Positions 61,626 through 64,000 of a stretch of DNA of 64,000 nt are shown one piece after another. This DNA comes from Chloroflexi bacterium CSP1-4 (GTDB taxonomy: Bacteria; Chloroflexota; Limnocylindria; Limnocylindrales; CSP1-4). The stretch lies in NCBI GenBank assembly GCA_001443375.1, contig LDXM01000001.1, positions 24,533-88,532 of the forward strand, written 5' to 3'. A program made the translations under genes and the position numbers. Positions within the stretch are counted from its first letter, which is position 1, and each line of letters opens with the position of its first letter. The notes under the pieces are model-generated. The model saw only the letters and a list, made by a program, of their open reading frames with translations. It searched no databases and was not told the origin of the DNA.

Positions 61626-63104
61626 GTGACCGTCGCCGAGCTGCTCGCCATCGCGCCGCTCGTCTTCGTCATCGGGCTGGCCATCGCGCTCGTGGTGGTG
61701 GACATGATCCGGCCGCATGACGATCGGCTCATCGGCATCGTGGCCGTGGTGGGCCTCGTGGTCGGCCTGGAGGTCGTGCTGCTGGCCAACGGCGACGGCA
61801 CGGGGGTCTTCGGTGGCGCCTACGTGCGCGACCGGCTGACCTTCTTCCTCGACCTCGTCTTCCTGGCCATCGCCTTGCTGACGATCCTCTTCGCACCCGA
61901 CTACCTGCGCCCGCGCGGGCTGCCCATGGCCGAGTTCGCCGCCACGCTCCTCTTCGCCATCAGCGGCGCCATGCTCATCGGCGGCGCGCGCGACCTGCTC
62001 GTGCTCTTCCTCGGCCTGGAGCTGCTCGTGCTGCCGGGCTACATGCTGGCCGGCTACGCCAAGCGCGACGGGCTATCGACCGAGGGCGCCATCAAGTACT
62101 TCCTGCTGGGCTCGTTCAGCTCGGCCATCTTCCTCTTCGGCCTCGCCTTCACCTGGGGCTACACCGGCTCGACGCGCGTGGCCGACGTGGCCGTGGCGCT
62201 GCAGGGCGTGACCGGCCCCGGGCTCTCGGCAGGGCTGGCCATCGGCCTGGCGCTGCTGACGTCGGGCGTCGCCTTCAAGATCGCCGCCGTCCCCTTCCAC
62301 TACTGGACGCCCGACGCGTACCAGGGCTCGCCCACGCCGGTCACGGGCTACCTCTCGGTGGGGCCGAAGGTGGCCGCCTTCGCGCTCATCCTGCGCCTCT
62401 TCGTGGAGGCGCTGGCGCCGCTCAAGGCCGACTGGGTGGACGCCATCGTCATCCTCGCCGCGATCACCATGACCTTGGGCAACCTGGTCGCCCTGACGCA
62501 GGACAACATCAAGCGCATGCTCGCCTACAGCTCGATCGCTCACACCGGCTACATGCTCGTGGGGCTGGCCGCCTTCGCCGGCGCCCCGGCAGGCTCGCCG
62601 GCGGCGCAGGCCGGCCTCGAAGGGCTCCTCTTCTACGCCGCCGCCTACACCTTCATGAACCTGGGCGCCTTCGCGGTCGTGACCGCCCTGCAGGGGCGGA
62701 CCGGCGTGACCAGCCAGATCGCGACCTTCGCCGGTCTCGGGCGCCGGGCGCCGCTGGCCGGCGTGCTGATGACGCTCTTCCTGCTGTCCCTCACCGGGAT
62801 CCCGCCCACGGCCGGCTTCTTCGCCAAGGCCTACGTCATCCTTGCCGCCGTGCAGGCCGGCGGCTGGGTGAGCGTGCTGGCCGTCGTCGCCGTGCTCAAC
62901 GCGGCCGCGGCCGCCTTCTACTACCTGCGCGTGGTCGTCTGGATGTACATGCGCGAGGCGCCCGACGACGCGCAGCCGCTCACCGACTCCTGGCCGATGA
63001 AGGCCGGCCTGGCCGCCGCCGCGCTGGGCACGGTCCTCTTCGGCCTCGTGCCGGGCGTCATCATCCCGACCGCCCAGGCCGCCGCCCAGGCGCTGCTGCC
63101 CTAG
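61626..63104 (+). CDS. nuoN: NADH-quinone oxidoreductase subunit N
   Basis: ELLVLPGYMLAGYAKRDGLSTEGAIKYFLLGSFSSAIFLFGLAFTWG, FHYWTPDAYQGSPTPVTGYLSVGPKVAAFA. Confidence 0.96.
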   Translation: MTVAELLAIAPLVFVIGLAIALVVVDMIRPHDDRLIGIVAVVGLVVGLEVVLLANGDGTGVFGGAYVRDRLTFFLDLVFLAIALLTILFAPDYLRPRGLPMAEFAATLLFAISGAMLIGGARDLLVLFLGLELLVLPGYMLAGYAKRDGLSTEGAIKYFLLGSFSSAIFLFGLAFTWGYTGSTRVADVAVALQGVTGPGLSAGLAIGLALLTSGVAFKIAAVPFHYWTPDAYQGSPTPVTGYLSVGPKVAAFALILRLFVEALAPLKADWVDAIVILAAITMTLGNLVALTQDNIKRMLAYSSIAHTGYMLVGLAAFAGAPAGSPAAQAGLEGLLFYAAAYTFMNLGAFAVVTALQGRTGVTSQIATFAGLGRRAPLAGVLMTLFLLSLTGIPPTAGFFAKAYVILAAVQAGGWVSVLAVVAVLNAAAAAFYYLRVVVWMYMREAPDDAQPLTDSWPMKAGLAAAALGTVLFGLVPGVIIPTAQAAAQALLP

Positions 63105-63945
63105 CGAGCCCGCGCGCCAGGCCGGACAGGAACCGCGCCGTCTCGCGCGGGGAGGCGAGCATCGCGTCCGCCTCGGCGGCCACGGCCGGCGACACGTCGG
63201 GGTGGGTGTGGACCGCCACCGCCAGGCCCGTGAGATCTCTGGCGTCGCGGGCGACCCGAAGCACGGCGAACGCCTCGGCATCGCTGCGGTCGTCGCCGAT
63301 GAGGACGACGAGGGCCGGCCGACGCTCCCGGAGCAGGGTCGCGAACGCGTCGCGCTTGGCCGTGGCGCCGGGTGGGCGCAGCTCCAGCGCACGGCGCAAC
63401 GGGAACCGCTCGAACCGCTCGTTCGGATCGAGCCGGTCGACGACCGCCCGGACCTGCCGCGCCGCGGCCGCGATATCCGGCGCGGTGCGGAACCAGAAGG
63501 TCACCGCGGGCGGCTTGCGCTCGACGATGAGCCACGGCTCGCCGATGGCGGCCGGCACCTCCATCGCCAGCCGCTCGGCATCGGCGGAGAAGCCGTCGTG
63601 GGTCGGGTCGGCGACGACGACGAGCGACTCGGCCCGGGCGCCGCGGGGCAGGAACCCGTGCTCGAGCCCGTGGTTGCCGAGATAGGTTGCACCGCCCACG
63701 CGCACGCGACCGGCCAGGTCGGGCGCCGTGCGCCCCGAGAGGAGCACGACCTCCACCCCGGGAGTGGCTGCCAGTCTCCGCAGGGCGCGCTGGGCGAGCG
63801 GCTCCGGGCGGGCGCCCCAGGGGTCGAGCCCGATGCGGCTGATCGTGCCGTCGAAGTCGGTGATCACGAGACAGGGTCGGCGGCGGAGGTCGGGCGCGGC
63901 GAGGGCGAGCGCCGCGCGCCAGGAGACGGCGCCCGGGACGGTCAC
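63061..63945 (-). CDS. otsB: Trehalose-phosphatase (HAD superfamily)
   Basis: LVITDFDGTISRI, VVLLSGRTAPDL, YLGNHGLEH, VVLIGDDRSDAEAF; GTGA overlap with next upstream gene. Confidence 0.88.
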   Translation of the reverse strand: MTVPGAVSWRAALALAAPDLRRRPCLVITDFDGTISRIGLDPWGARPEPLAQRALRRLAATPGVEVVLLSGRTAPDLAGRVRVGGATYLGNHGLEHGFLPRGARAESLVVVADPTHDGFSADAERLAMEVPAAIGEPWLIVERKPPAVTFWFRTAPDIAAAARQVRAVVDRLDPNERFERFPLRRALELRPPGATAKRDAFATLLRERRPALVVLIGDDRSDAEAFAVLRVARDARDLTGLAVAVHTHPDVSPAVAAEADAMLASPRETARFLSGLARGLARAAAPGRRPGRSG

Positions 63946-64000
63946 GGCAGCGTTGCGTCGGGCAGGACCGTCTTCAGGCCGGCCAGGAACTCCTCCGGTC
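63942..64000 (-). CDS. 3' end of an upstream CDS truncated by the window edge (identity unknown)
   Basis: Frame reads ...PEEFLAGLKTVLPDATLP-stop, TGA overlapping the otsB GTG start. Confidence 0.4.
   Translation of the reverse strand, partial: PEEFLAGLKTVLPDATLP

Overview
High-GC (about 70%), gene-dense chromosomal window. The gene content (class I LysRS, HspR regulon, fused Nuo subunits) suggests a Chloroflexota-like bacterium, but this taxonomic guess is weak. No rRNA, CRISPR array, transposase or phage genes were seen. Content in order: TPR-like protein, ndk, two antiporter-like membrane proteins, lepB, K+-independent-type hppA, uppP, argR, greA, class I lysS, serS, CPA2 antiporter, tRNA-Ser(UGA), an aroM/dapA-like/amidohydrolase operon, a polar amino-acid ABC importer, hpt with a possible nuclease and a Zn-ribbon protein, csoR, rsmG, a KimA-like K+ module with two TrkA proteins, hspR-lon-cbpA-clpB, a MidA-like methyltransferase, NUDIX, a PucR/CdaR regulator, terC, purH, glpX, anchored plastocyanin-like and CHRD proteins, peptidase E-like, folK, a 13-ORF complex I operon, and otsB. 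The most unusual feature is the complex I operon (48257-63104). There is no canonical nuoG and no free-standing nuoE or full-length nuoI. One ORF fuses a half-NuoI to a degenerate NuoE. The NuoF FMN/NADH loop is altered. The NuoG position holds a NuoG-type [2Fe-2S] domain, a complete GltD/NfnB-like FAD-NADPH module, NuoG/HydA-type 4Fe-4S clusters and what looks like the missing second NuoI half. Other notable signals: TANNNT -10 boxes about 12 nt upstream of start codons at many transcription units (leaderless transcription), a CsoR operator over its own -10 box, a greA leader with two mutually exclusive hairpins, a 237-bp exact tandem duplication in a CHRD gene, and two single-base frameshifts in otherwise intact genes (probably consensus errors). 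All calls were made by eye; no database search was run.
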